From Mesotaenium endlicherianum (lineage: Eukaryota > Streptophyta > Zygnematophyceae > Zygnematales > Mesotaeniaceae), in the NCBI GenBank assembly GCA_009602735.1, contig WELA01013799.1, positions 492,235 through 540,022 of the forward strand: a stretch of DNA of 47,788 nt, written 5' to 3'. The notes below the pieces were generated by a model. The model made no database searches, was not told the origin of the DNA, and saw nothing but the letters and a program-made list of their open reading frames with translations. Of the stretch, positions 10,164 to 21,559 are shown one piece after another (position 1 is the stretch's first letter; every line of letters begins with the position of its first letter). Both the position numbers and the translations under genes were made by a program.

Positions 10164-10787
10164 TTGTTCCTACTGTTAAAAATGAGAAAAGGGAGAGGAG
10201 GAGAAGGGCAACTGCTCCATAACCATAGTTTCTCCTTAACCATAACTTCTCCAAACATTGTGGTGCACTACAAAACACACAAAGACGCTGTTGATCAATT
10301 TTACAAGCTCTGTGTGAGAGATAAGTTCTTTGTCAAGACTTCTGCTGTGAGCTTAAAGTGGTGGCACAAACTATATTGGGGTCTATTTGATGCTGCCCTG
10401 GCCGATGCCTACATCCTCTACAACCTGGCCCATCCTGAGAGTGAGAGGTATCCCTTCATGTTAGATGTTGTAGCGGAGATGACAGACTTCCATGATCCAC
10501 ATAAGGGGAGGCGCTTTCGCTGGAGTGCGGGGCGGGCTGGGATTGGCAGGTTCCTAGGGAGACACTTCACTGAGCACCTTCCAGGAGGCTCTAGACCAGG
10601 ATGTGTAGTGTGCAGGAGCAAGTTGTATGACCTAGGCCATGAGAAGAGTAAGGTGAGGCCTAGCTATTGGTGCGCAACGTGTGGAGTAGCGCTTTGCCCC
10701 GCGCCTTGCTTTGAGGAGTACCATACCAACAGGCACATAGCATATGTAGATAGTGGCCTCTACAAGCTAAGTAGCAGTAAGAAGTAG
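10164..10787 (+). CDS. piggyBac-like transposase C-terminus with Cys-rich domain
   Basis: Homology-like sequence begins near 10245. YKTHKDAVDQFYKL corresponds to the block after the last catalytic Asp in piggyBac transposases, and LKWWHKLYWGLFDAALADAY to the conserved KWW...LFD...A helix. At the C-terminus CVVC-X13-14-SYWCATCGVALCPAPC..FEEYH is the Cys/His-rich zinc-binding domain typical of these transposases. The three catalytic Asp segments are absent, so transposition activity is not expected. The first ~25 residues from the nominal ATG are probably not native. Confidence 0.75.
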   Translation: MFLLLKMRKGRGGEGQLLHNHSFSLTITSPNIVVHYKTHKDAVDQFYKLCVRDKFFVKTSAVSLKWWHKLYWGLFDAALADAYILYNLAHPESERYPFMLDVVAEMTDFHDPHKGRRFRWSAGRAGIGRFLGRHFTEHLPGGSRPGCVVCRSKLYDLGHEKSKVRPSYWCATCGVALCPAPCFEEYHTNRHIAYVDSGLYKLSSSKK

Positions 10788-11429
10788 GGCTATAAAGCAA
10801 AAGAACTGCAACAGAAACATATATGAAAGACATTGTGCTCCATAAACAGTTCAGCTTCATGTGTACAAAGCTGTCGATTCTGCGATATTCTGCAACTAAT
10901 AATTTATTTTTAATCATTTTAATTCATTATTTTGTATATGAATATTTTTTTGTAAGTAAAGTAAGACCTTACTTTCAAGCTCCACTTTACAGATTACTAT
11001 TTGCATGTGTAAAGAATAAATTATAAATTATTTACTGTGATGCTTTGGTGCATGAGGCACTAAAAAGTACGAAAAATACCCGGACCCCATATGGTCCACT
11101 AAGTACAGAGTGTGCCTCCACAAAACTACTGATTAGAATGAAGTAGAATCTGTTTCATTTGATAGGTAAGACACATGCCTATCCCAGATTAAATCAACAA
11201 CTACTGGTTCAAATCCAAATTCATACTGTGTGAAGGTAAAGTTGGCCCTATTTGCTCGTTTCTTGTTACCGTACACACCTTGTACGGAAAGTACACCTTA
11301 CCTTTCCGAAAATTGCGGGCCACATGGCCAGTGCAATACTTTGTGATGTAAGCTCTCTAATGGTCTATCACACATAGTCATAGCTTCAGTGGTTATTTCA
11401 ATATAGTGTGACTTAGGGGGTGCGTTATT
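10788..11429. other. Non-coding right part of the piggyBac-like element
   Basis: AT-rich sequence downstream of the Cys-rich ORF with no further coding frame. It contains one of the palindromic motifs at 11082-11097. Confidence 0.5.
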
Positions 11430-11469
11430 GGACCATATATGGTCTTTTCCTTGGGAGACCTAGTGTTAA

Positions 11470-11598
11470 TATATTAGTAGATATATTAAATTTGGTTAAA
11501 TATAATAGTTGATTAAGTTCCGCATGCTGAACTCTAGTTTAAAATTCAGCCTATCGAACTTTAACTTATATTCAGTATAATGACTTAGTCCAATTTAC
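11470..11598 (+). repeat. LTR-A 5' fragment
   Basis: TATATTAGTAGATATATTAA..AAATATAATAGTTGATTAAG matches the beginning of the LTR-A copies (43362 and 46750 regions) with differences. It is cut at its left by the piggyBac-like insertion and at its right by chromovirus pol sequence. Confidence 0.6.
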
Positions 11599-12357
11599 TT
11601 GTATTCTTGAAAGGGGGTCAGCTGGACTTATCTTGCCGGGTTTGAAAGGGGCAGAGTGCCCTAGTGGAAGCCTAGTGACTCACGAGGAAAAAAACTAGTT
11701 GCAATCATACTAAAAAGTGCAGCAGCGTATCACTAAGAAAGCTCAGGAAAATTACTTAACATATTGAATAGCAAAAAGTGCTCACAAATGGACTAGGATA
11801 AAAGGCCTTGTCATTACAAACGCGTAGAAATTTACAAAAGTGAAAACTGATATGAAATGAAGAAGTTATGCCTACTTATAGTTTTCTGCCTAAGTACTCC
11901 TTTCTAAGAGGAAGCTACGAAATTTCCTAAGCGTTTGTCAATTTGTCCCTTCCTGAACTTTCGTGAGTAAGCCAGATCAGTCTAATCTGACGTGTCGGGC
12001 CGAATTGACGTCCACATACATGCATCGACATTACTAGAATATTCTATCTAAGGCGCGCTAGGCTAAACCAAAACTTCTAGAAAAATCGACCTAGTCGGCA
12101 CTCCGCGTCAGCCGAACTTACGTAAAGGTTCGAGTTCACTCTAACGGGCCAGATCGCTCAACACTGTCGGTCAATCCGACAACCACGCTCACCGCGAATT
12201 AAGGACAGTCGTCAACCGACCTCAAAACTAATTAAACTTCGGAAATTCATAACTCTCTCAATATTTGCTCTCAATACTTGACCAAATTTGATGAACTTTA
12301 TATCAAAATGATCCCAAACATTACCTCAACACAACTATGCAATCAAATTATACTTTC

Positions 12358-13599
12358 TGTAAGGTCATAGGTTTATAAAGTGCAATTTTGAGTTTCATAA
12401 AAGTATGTTTTGATTGTATAGTAGTGTAGAGTGCATTTTTGTGGTCATTTTGATATAAAGTTCATCAAATTTTGTAGTGATTTGAGTTATTATATATTAG
12501 TTTGCATATATTTTAATGTTTTCAAATATATTTGGAGTAGTATTGTGTGGATTCAAGTGTGAATAGGTACTCTAGTGACTTGGTTCATGTTCTTTGAATC
12601 TTCTAAGGCATTTTCGAAGTTAGAGGAAAAACCTAGAAGAACTCCACGTGGCAAAAGTCAAATGTGCCATTTTTAGGTCAAAAGGACATGTGTACATTAT
12701 TCTAGAAAGTTTTGGGATGTGTTGGGTGCCAACACATTAACATACACCTTCCTAGAAATGACTTATTTAGCAAGTATATAAACAAGAGCTAGAACATAGA
12801 AAGACATTCCAGAATCACTCTTGTACTTGCCAAAATCCAGAAATATATTAACTTTCAAGAAGCCATCTCTCTTTCAAGAAGCTACCACTTGAGTTCCAAG
12901 ATCCTTGTCTTGAATAGATAAAGTATTTTGTTTTACTAAGTACTTTATCTATCTGTTTTACTACAAATTTGGTCAAGTATTGAGAGAGTTACGAATTTCT
13001 GAAGTTTAATTAGTTTTGAGGTCGGTTGACGACTGTCCTTAATTCACGGTGAGCGCGACCGTCGGATTGACCGACAGCGTCGAGCGATCTGGCCCGTTAG
13101 TGTGAACTCGAACCTTCACGTAAGTTCGGCTGACGCGGAGTGCCGACTAGGTCAATTTTTCAAGAAGTTTCGGCTTAGCCTAGCGCGTCTAAGATAGAAT
13201 ATTCTAGTAATGTCGATGCATGTATGTGGACGTCAATTCGGCCCGACACGTCAGAATAGACTGATCTGGCTTACTCACGAATATTTTGGAAGGGACAATT
13301 TGACGAACACTTAGGAAAATCCGTAGCTTCCTCCTAGGGAGGAGCACTTAGGCAGAAAATTATAAATAGGCATAACTTCTTTGTTTCTCATCAGTTTTCA
13401 CTTCTGTAAATTTCTACGGGTTTGTAATGACAAGGCCTTTCATCCTACATTATTTGTGAGCAATTTCTTGCCACTCAAAATGTCAAGTAATCTTCCTAAG
13501 CTTTCTTAGCAATATGCCGCTGCACTCTTGAGTATGATTGCAACTAGCTTTGTTCCTCGTGAGTCACTACGCTTCCACTAGGGCACTCTGCCCCTTTCA
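12358..13599 (+). mobile_element. Solo LTR-B, plus orientation, inserted in another LTR-B (nest level 2)
   Basis: It starts TGTAAGGTCATAGG and ends CTCTGCCCCTTTCA. The target duplication CTTTC is at 12353-12357 and 13600-13604. It is similar along its length to the LTR at 41427-42170. It is itself interrupted by an LTR-D at 12473-12965. Confidence 0.9.
12473..12965 (+). mobile_element. Solo LTR-D (nest level 3)
   Basis: The ends are TGTAGTG...TACTACA. The target duplication AATTT is at 12468-12472 and 12966-12970. The empty site is seen in the undisturbed LTR-B at about 41535-41546 (CGAATTTGGTCAAG). It is the youngest layer of the nest. Confidence 0.92.
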
Positions 13600-14727
13600 C
13601 TTTCATGGAACTCAAAATGCACTTTATAAACCTATGATCTTACAGGGTTGGTAATGAATCTCGATGTTGTATTGTTGCAGGTATCCACCGTATCTTGCTT
13701 GTCTCCTCGAGAGATACTGCTGCGTCTAGAGTTGCTTCAAGGCCTCGTGGTCCACAGTGACTAACACCTTGCGCCCTTTGACATAGCAGCGCTAAACCTT
13801 CAGGGCATTTATACAGTATAATTGCCAACGCTTCTCGCTTCGTGGTTGTATGATTTTGCTCGGCTGGATTTAGCTTCCTTGACTTGTAAACAATGGGTTG
13901 CAGTTTCTTGCTTTGGCCTTGAAGCAGGATTGCTTGTATTGCGTAAGAAGATGCATCGATGATGACATCGAAGGGTCAATCTGGATGTCGACTTGGCAGT
14001 GTGAGCACCGGGGATGTGGTCAATTTTTTTTGTAGAATACTTCTTTGTGGTCTTCTAAGACTTTTGGTATCTCCTTGAGCATGGGCTGCCTTCTTGACTT
14101 TGAATGTCTTTTTTGATGTCTCTTGGCATGACAAGGCTAAAAGAAGCTTGGACCCCTTCCTCACAAGTATCTTTAGTTGGAGGGCGAACAATAGTACCTC
14201 GTGCGCCAGCTTCTTGATATCTTGGGCCGGATATTATGGATTGCGCGCAATATACAAATTGAAGTGATGTTGTTCTTGATCTTCATTGTACATTCCCTCC
14301 AATCAACTTGAAAGGTCTGCTTGGTCAATTAAGATGTCCCTAAAATGACGCCATAACTTGCCCAATAGCATGGAGGAGAGCACTACTTTAACCTTAAAGG
14401 ACCTGATAGAGAGTGCCAAGGGATCCGTCTTTTTGGAAGAGGTAATTTAAGAGAATCCGTTGGGCGTCATAATCTTCATGGTAGGGTCAAGAGTTTGTGG
14501 TAATATCGTGCTTGGTGGCAAAATATGCAGCGATGAAGTTGCCTTGAGCTCCGCTATCCACCAAGATGTGGATCTTCTCTCCTCCACGGTAACCTCTCAA
14601 ATTCATTGGGGCTGGAACGTCGTCTTTAACGGGGGTCTCTACTTTACTTGACTTGTTGTCTTCTCGTGAGTGGGTCTTGGGATGGTAGGCTCTTGGCCTA
14701 TTGACACTCTCCATTTTTTGACAACTT

Positions 14728-15085
14728 CTTGGCGTATGCAACTAGGAAAGATCCTCGTGCACGCTTCCACTCGCGGGTGAGAGTGCGTGAGTGTGTATGG
14801 GCGCTGTGTTCCACTCTTTGCACCCTTCTTCTCTCTCAAGTATGCTCTTTGAGTTTGGCCATTGTTGGCTTGAGTCATCTCTTGAGCTTGTCCATTATTT
14901 TTTACTTATGCATAGGTGGACACTGTAGCACAAGCTCGTGAAGCGCAAAGCATACTTCTGAACAGTTCCTGTTTGACTGAAAGGGGGAAGGGTGCGGGGA
15001 GTGCGTCCATACACACTCACGCACCCTCACCCGCGAGTGGAAGCGTGCACGAGGATCTTTTCTAGTTGCATACACAAGGTGGAGT
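14728..15085. repeat. Inverted fragment of LTR-C facing the LTR-C of the complete element
   Basis: 14733-14832 carries the reverse complement of the LTR-C end (GCAACTAGGAAAGATCCTCG, then TGCACGCTTCCACTCGCGGG), while 14978-15085 carries the same in direct orientation. The arms could form a hairpin with a loop of about 150 bp. Confidence 0.7.
14884..14977 (-). pseudogene. gag-B fragment, left of the LTR-C insertion
   Basis: The minus strand resembles the gag-B segment ending FNELVLQCPSMH, with frameshifts. It continues across the LTR-C insertion into 19542-19650. Confidence 0.6.
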
Positions 15086-18000
15086 GGCCTGGTGGCGTGC
15101 CACCCTTGCAAAAGTGAGAGAGCTATATGAGAGAGGAGTAGAACTCACTTGATTAAGAAATGTCTCGTACAAGATAAGAAGGTTAGAGTCTAGACTAGAC
15201 TGGACAAGACTCCCTCTACTTTTTTGTGCTTCCTATTTATGCTTCAACTCTAAGTGTCCTTTCTAGCAAAGTATCTCATGAACCTTCTACTATGGCTCTT
15301 TCCATGTAGGTGACCTTGCCTAGTTAAACAAGCTAGCACACTCACACGCACACAATCACACTCTAGAATATTCTACTACACAATCCACTAACTCCTCACG
15401 GAGTTTCTAGTAATTCCACGATCAGTTTGGAACTCATTGTAATTGTACGTAGTTTGTGGAACCCTTATGATTCATGTCCTACTCCTTAGCCTCCAACCGA
15501 AATTTTCGTCATTAAACCTGTCCTTCTCACTAAATCGAATTTGTGACACTTAAAACTCACTAAAAACTCCCAAAACTCATAACTTCCTCAATACTTACTC
15601 AAACGACTTGAAACAAAGATCAAAACTATTCTAAAATCACACTCAATGCATATAAAATGCTAGAAAAATATAAAGTGCACTTTCACAACCTTACATTATC
15701 CCCCTCCTCAAGGTGCGACGTCCTCGGCGCATACTAAGCATAAGCGACGTCATATGAGGAATCTAGCTCACATATACGCTAGAAAAACACATACACACAG
15801 TGAGTTTACAAGTTGCAGGTCTTGAACAGGCTCCAAGATGATGCTTAATACTCCAAACTTGCTCCACTTTGCAAAAGCTCCACGGCATACGTGGGCTCCA
15901 CGCATGGCGTCTTCTTATACAAATGCATCTTTGCCGTCAACTCCATCTTCTTGAAATAGACCAACATCTTCATGAAGGTTGTAACATACTTCCTAAATCA
16001 TGTCCACCTACTCCAAAGCTGGATCCAATGCATAATAGTCCGCCAAATCGCCAAAATACTCATTCTTCGCCCTCTTGGACAAAGTGGCAACTCCTCGTCG
16101 CGCCATGTGGCTTACTCGTGGTGCTCTTATAATTTTGACCAGATTACATCATGAACTTGACTCCACTATGTTATTGAACCTTCTGGTACCCTTGGCTACC
16201 TCTAGCTCTAAGCCAAACTTCTCAAGGAGGTATTGCACTCTCTCATTCGTGTGCGCGACTTGTGGTGACCTCTCAAGACGCCAAGTGGCACCCCCCTGAC
16301 TTTTTTTGACATTTTTGACCTGAAAGTTGTGCTATCTGTATATTATTATACCTCTGAACTCACTGGTACACTTTTTTTTCCCCTTTTTCTAAGCCCAAGA
16401 CCATGAAACTAGATTGCTCCTTGCCTCACACATGTGGCTTCCACGGCAGTCCAACAGAGCGACATGTGGCACTGTCAGGACTTAAATAAATATTATTTCT
16501 TAAAAAAATACTTTTTTTAGATTTGAATCCATAGGTCTACCTCTCCACAAAATTTCAGAATCTGAATCAAAGTCTAATTCTTAGACCAGATAGTCACTTC
16601 GTGCCTTACGCTCGTAGGACACACACGCGCACAACACGTATTGAGCTCCCGCGCCCACACATGGCACATGCTTTAACCCCTATTTTTGAAACTTGACTAT
16701 GACTCAGGGCAGGCCTCACACTAGGCCTCTCACATCATGTAGGACTTCTAGTAAAATTATCACTCACTCTCTCCTAAGTAGGAAAAAAGTAGCCAAAATC
16801 TAATCATTTTTACCCTCTGCGCTCGCCTACCCGTAAGACCCTCAAACATGGACAGATTTGAGTGTCTCCCAAGCTCTTGCTTTTAAACTTCTTTCCACTT
16901 CACATCTCTTAGATATAATTGAATTCTTAGGAATGGATTGACCTTACTTACAAGCACTATAAATCATGATAACACTCCCCCCCCTCATCATGAAGGTAAG
17001 GCGCTTACCACTCAAGTGTCCAAGTCCAGATTTTACGCCTCTATCTTGCTTGCTTGTATAAGCGCTGATTCTCCTAGCTTCATGTCCAGGTCCTTGTCAT
17101 ACATCACCCTCTTGGACAAGACATATCAGCCCTTCAAGTCTTGGTCTCCTTCCCATAGGTCCATATTTATAAACTCATAATTTCCAACAAGCGATGATAG
17201 TCTTCACAAGGCATGAGCGCGTTGTCTCGCTCTTTGTGCACCAAACTCCATCATAATGTTCTTCTTGGCTAGATGCTCACTCCCACATGGTCTCGGCTCT
17301 TCTTGAAGGTAAGCCTTCACACAAGGTCCAAAGAAACACATCTGGAACACCTCCAAGAACTCCATAACTTGGGCAAACGCACATACTCTTAGTGCTTGCA
17401 CCTCATCTTGTGCTCGCACACACTTCGTCTTGCAAGCGGGCTTCTCTTGAGCTCATTTTCTTGAAGCTCCTCCACTTGAGCAATTGGGGTTTGCTCTATA
17501 TATGAGCAAGGGGATCATACATCTTTACTTGCTCCACCCTTAGGAGGCGCGCTTGCTCCATGCGATGACCGGGCCAAGGTCACCAAAACAAGCGCTTCTC
17601 CTTCACCTCCACCTTCCCGCGTTGCTTCTTTGCTAGCGGGCTGAAGATAGCTGCTTGTGGTCTTAACTACCTCCACCTATTTCACTATCTTCACTTGACC
17701 ATACTCCTCCATGGTCTTTACTTGACCCGTGTACTAAAGCACTAGAGGATAGGCTACTATTTTTGTGCAACTCCTTCCACATGCTTAGCTTCTCTAGCCT
17801 TGGTCACCCCAATGACACTTCTTACTACAAAACCCAGCTTGCCTTGGTGCTCTACTTTCACATGAAGAGCTTCCATACATGCAACAAAATCTGCCCCTTA
17901 ACTATGCCATCACACAACACTCGGAACACGGGAGACATCTCTCGCACTAGCCCTCTTGCACCAACTTCATACCTTGCTTCTTCTTCCACAGCATAGGCTT

Positions 18001-19541
18001 GTCATCATCATAGCTCCCAAATTCAAGTACTCCATGGTAGTCTCCTCCATATGAAAGAAAGAAAGCTAAACTTGAAAGGTTCCAACTCCAACTATCTTGC
18101 TTGAAGAAAAATCTGGATTACTTCTTCTTGCTCCGAGCCTTCTCCATGGCGCTTCTCTTCACTTGAGGCTTCTTAGATCTCCATACGAAGTACCAAGCTC
18201 AATCATGGCTGGCCAATAATATCCAGTGGCTATATAGGAGTGATGCAAGGCAACCCAAATCTGGCCACATACTTGGCCAACTTAGTGCAATACCCCGGTG
18301 CACCCTCTCTTGAGTTTCTCATGAGCTCCTCTTGAGCTCGCGGGTGCTATGCCCGCCAAAGCTCCTACACTTGCAAGTACACATGCTTGCTAAGTCCCCG
18401 GTTGCCTACTCTTAGGATTTGCTCCACCTTCATTAACAATCTAAAATAAAGATGGATACACACTCCTTTCTAGCCACCAACACCTCTATGCCAAGCCTCC
18501 CTCAAAGAAAAGTGCTCATACTCAAGCAAAGGATGCTCTATACTATCTATATCAATACCATGCTTGGACAACCTCCTTATACTACAACGAAGACGTGCAA
18601 AAATTTGGGTGCATCCAAGTTCACTCTTCTTGGAGCACCTCCTCCTTCCCATCTTCTCCCTCCTTCAAGAGAGTGAGATGCTGGCTTGCATCAACGTCTT
18701 CATGGCTGCCCTTAGCAACTTAGAAATCATCCTTGCTTTTCCTCTCTACTCCCTCTACACTCTCACAAGCATCACCAACCAAAGCTCCTCCTCCAAATAA
18801 AGCAATCAGGGAGCTCCGATACCATGTGAAAGGGGGAAAGGTGCGGGGAGTGCGCCCATACATACTCACGCACCCTCACCCGCGAGTGGAAGCGTGCACA
18901 AGGATCTTTCCTAGTTGCATACACAAGGTGGAGTGAGCTGGTGGTGTGCCCCCCTTGCAAGAGTGAGAGAGCTACATGAGAGAGGAGTAGAAAAGAACTC
19001 ACATGATTAAGAAAAGTCGTGTACAAAATAAGAAGGTTAGACTAGACTGGACAAAACTCCCTCTACTTCTTTGTGCTTCTTATTTATGCTTCAACTCTAA
19101 GTGTTTTTTCTAGCAAAGTACCTCCAGAACCTTCTACTATGGCTCCTTCCATGTAGGTGACCTTGCCTAGTTAAAAAAGCTAGCACACTCACACGCACAC
19201 AATCACACTCTAGAATATTCTATTAAACAATCCACTAACTCCTCACGGAGTTTCTAAAAATTCCACGATCACTTTGGAACTCTTTGTAATCGTACGTAGT
19301 TTGTGGAACCCTCATGATTCAACGTCTTACTCCTTGGACTCCAACCGAAATTTTCGTCACTGGTCCTGTCCTTGTCACTAATTGAATTTGTGACATTTAA
19401 AACTCTCTAAAAACTTCCAAAACTTATAACTTTCTCAATATTTATCCAAACGACTTGAACAAAGATCAAAATCTTTCTAAAATCACACTCTATACATATA
19501 AAATGCTAGAAACATATAAATTGCTCTTTTACAACCTTACA
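14978..19541 (-). mobile_element. Complete LTR-C retrotransposon, apparently non-autonomous
   Basis: The two LTRs are in the same orientation (14978-15695 and 18827-19541). The target duplication TTGAC lies at 14973-14977 and 19542-19546. The primer site TGGTATCGGAGCTCCCTG (minus strand, 18807-18824) sits 2 bp inside the right LTR, so the element reads leftward. A purine tract GAGGAGGGGGATAA (minus) abuts the left LTR. The target was a gag-B sequence: bringing the flanks together restores a match to 43263-43300. In the first ~130 LTR positions I count roughly nine mismatches between the two LTRs, so it is not very recent. Confidence 0.9.
15696..18806 (-). other. Internal region of the LTR-C element, no recognisable gag-pol
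   Basis: About 3.1 kb, strongly C/T-rich on the plus strand (G/A-rich on the element's sense strand). Only short frames exist (for example 17204-17419 minus, 71 residues), and none shows protease, reverse transcriptase, RNase H or integrase motifs. This fits a LARD-type (large non-coding derivative) element that would need enzymes in trans. A decayed coding region cannot be excluded. Confidence 0.6.
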
Positions 19542-19650
19542 TTGACAAAGGCGCACCACTAGATCTTGAATTGTAGCCTCGAGTGCAAAAGTTGTCATTG
19601 CCTCGTCAACCCTTCAAAGAGCTGATCGACAACAGCAGGATTGTGCTTTT
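19542..19650 (-). pseudogene. gag-B fragment, right of the LTR-C insertion
   Basis: The minus strand reads AVVDQLFEGLTRQ, matching TVDQLFEGLKRQ in the gag at 43190-43220, then frameshifts toward the insertion. It is the other half of the target gene of the LTR-C element. Confidence 0.7.
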
Positions 19651-21100
19651 CTTCTCTGCACTTTGAGCAAATGCAGTTCTCGAGGAGCTTCCAATCTTCT
19701 CCAAATGAAGAGATCCTTCTTTTTCTCGAACAACCAGGTGCCTTTCTTGCCACCGGAGGAAGCACAATGTATTTTGAGATAACCCGCGGCCATTGCTCTT
19801 GTAAGGGAAGTGCCGATATTGCTCTTGCATAAGTGTTGCAGAGCGTCAAAGACATATATTTCTTATCATAGAACTCCCATGGGTTCAACTACCTTTCCTC
19901 AATGGCATGTGCATCATGACAAGGGAGGTCCATTATTTGAAACTTGTGACAAGTGCAAGTTTATGCTTCAATGTCGACGACAAATAATTTATCCTTATCA
20001 TATATCTCCCACGACTGTGCACTGTACTGGTAGAGGTCATACTTCCTTGCTTTCTCAATTTGAGCTTGCAGAAGCTTTCTTGGTTTGAACGTCAAGGGCC
20101 CACCACTTTCAGACCCTCTTCCCTGCGTTGTAGATGCCACTCCATAAAGACATGCCTGAGCTTGGTGTGCATGACACTAAAGGGCAAGCCTCTAGCCAGT
20201 TTAAGACGATAAAAAGAAGGCATTTGCACTACTTGAAGCCACCTTGTCATACCTCGTCCCGATAGAGAGTGGGCCACACCATGACTCCATCTTTGTACTC
20301 TCTAAGTATTTTGCAATATTTAGCTTCATGGCTTTTTGAGTGCAAGCTTATATATTTATAAACCTACAGCAACTCTTGCTATTCAACTTCAGCTTCATTG
20401 CTATTGGCTACTTTCATCACTTTTTGGATGTAAGTATTTTTTTCCACAATTTTTCACTGAGAACAATCCCAGCATCTGCTCTTCGCAAGCTACTTCTGTG
20501 AATTTGAATACCAAAGAGCAACTCACCATTGTACAAGCTTCTTACACAAAGGTGCTCTCTTTGAGGCTATGGCAGATCTGGCAAGCCCAATCCTTGGGCG
20601 GCCGAGCGTCACGGGGTCGCATTTGCAGGACCACGTCGGGCAGGTGGCAGAATACACGCATGTATATACTCAAATAAGCTGCGCAATATTGCGAGGCATC
20701 AAGCCATAATATACATAAATTCATATATATTACTTAATATGCTTGCATGCAATAGTGTGGCTTGTAACCTAATATGTAATACTATAAATGTAAATCACTA
20801 CGAGTTACACACTAATGCGAAACAATGAGCTATGATGCACACTTATATATACGTGATTACGCTCTTTGTTACTTGCCAAATGACAAACCAACATATGATA
20901 CACCCTTAATATACCACATACACATGCAATCAAAGAAATACCACAACGGTAACGATATTTAGCAAGTTTGTAAAGAGCCAAATATGGGGATCGTAACGCA
21001 ACTCCTCTTGGGAAATTTGGAACTTGTAGTTGAATCGGCGGCGAAACTACAAGTTCTATTGGCGCTTGTATCAGCGTCGAAAGTCTGAGCACTAAAATCA
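19651..21100. other. Decayed sequence between element remnants
   Basis: Only short frames. 19810-20088 plus (92 residues, two CxxC-like pairs) and 20805-21101 minus (98 residues) show nothing I recognise. Probably old retroelement DNA. Confidence 0.4.
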
Positions 21101-21559
21101 ATGCTGACTTGATTGGCTATGGTATCGGCAACAGCTCATCTGGCTTGAAGTTCGAGTTGTGTATCATTTTCAGCTGTTCAACCTTACTCGGGTCAAGGAA
21201 TAAAGGCTCGAGCATGTTCAGGTTCGTATGAAAATCAATAGCTCAAACGTGGTTCTTGGTAAATGCTGATGCTTTACCAAAGATGAAACAATCTACTTCT
21301 TCATGGATCGGCTCCTTACAGCATGCCATCCTCACAAGGATTTCTCCTGCAGGTTGCTGCTCGGTTTGCTAATAGGTCACCATTACCATTTGCTTTTTAG
21401 ATAACCATGTCGAAGGGATCTGCTCCCGAGAGAGCATCACAAATTCTCTGCCTCCGTAACTGTGAATTTCATCATCATCGTAACTTCTCAGGTTTTCCTG
21501 TATTTATTGTGATTCTGCTAGGCTTGCAGGAGATACCACAAGATTTTGTGACTTGTCCT

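Larger units (their letters stand above)
9347..11469 (+). mobile_element. piggyBac-like DNA transposon derivative with TTAA target duplication
   Basis: The element (9351-11465) is bounded by TTAA at 9347-9350 and 11466-11469. The ends are inverted: CACTAGGTATCCCA on the left against CACTAGGTCTCCCA on the right (reverse complement), 13 of 14 identical. Just inside both ends are 16-bp palindromes of the GGACCATATATGGTCC type. It encodes an N-terminal and a C-terminal piggyBac-like piece but no catalytic core, so it is probably non-autonomous. Its right flank (11470-11598) resembles the LTR-A start. Confidence 0.85.
11643..13644 (-). mobile_element. Solo LTR-B, minus orientation, split by a second LTR (nest level 1)
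   Basis: The plus-strand ends are TGAAAGGGG at 11643 and ATCTTACA ending 13644. A 5-bp target duplication GGGTT is present at 11638-11642 and 13645-13649. The homologous empty site is readable at about 24158-24166 (CCCGGGTTGGTACTG). The LTR body is 11643-12357 plus 13600-13644; the middle is a later insertion. Confidence 0.88.
11599..14741 (-). pseudogene. Broken chromovirus pol fragment (minus strand) hosting nested solo LTRs
   Basis: 11599-11642 and 13645-14741 together align with the pol of the element at 22.7-27.1 kb. The RNase H end lies at 13650-13990. A linker reading like LQLKILVRKGSKLLLAL is fused directly to RNase H sequence TSPVLTLPSRHPD, so the whole reverse-transcriptase core has been deleted (junction about 14020-14035). 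A retropepsin segment ILVDSGAQGNFIA lies at about 14510-14570 with the Asp-Ser-Gly active site kept. Several frameshifts and stops are present. Confidence 0.75.
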
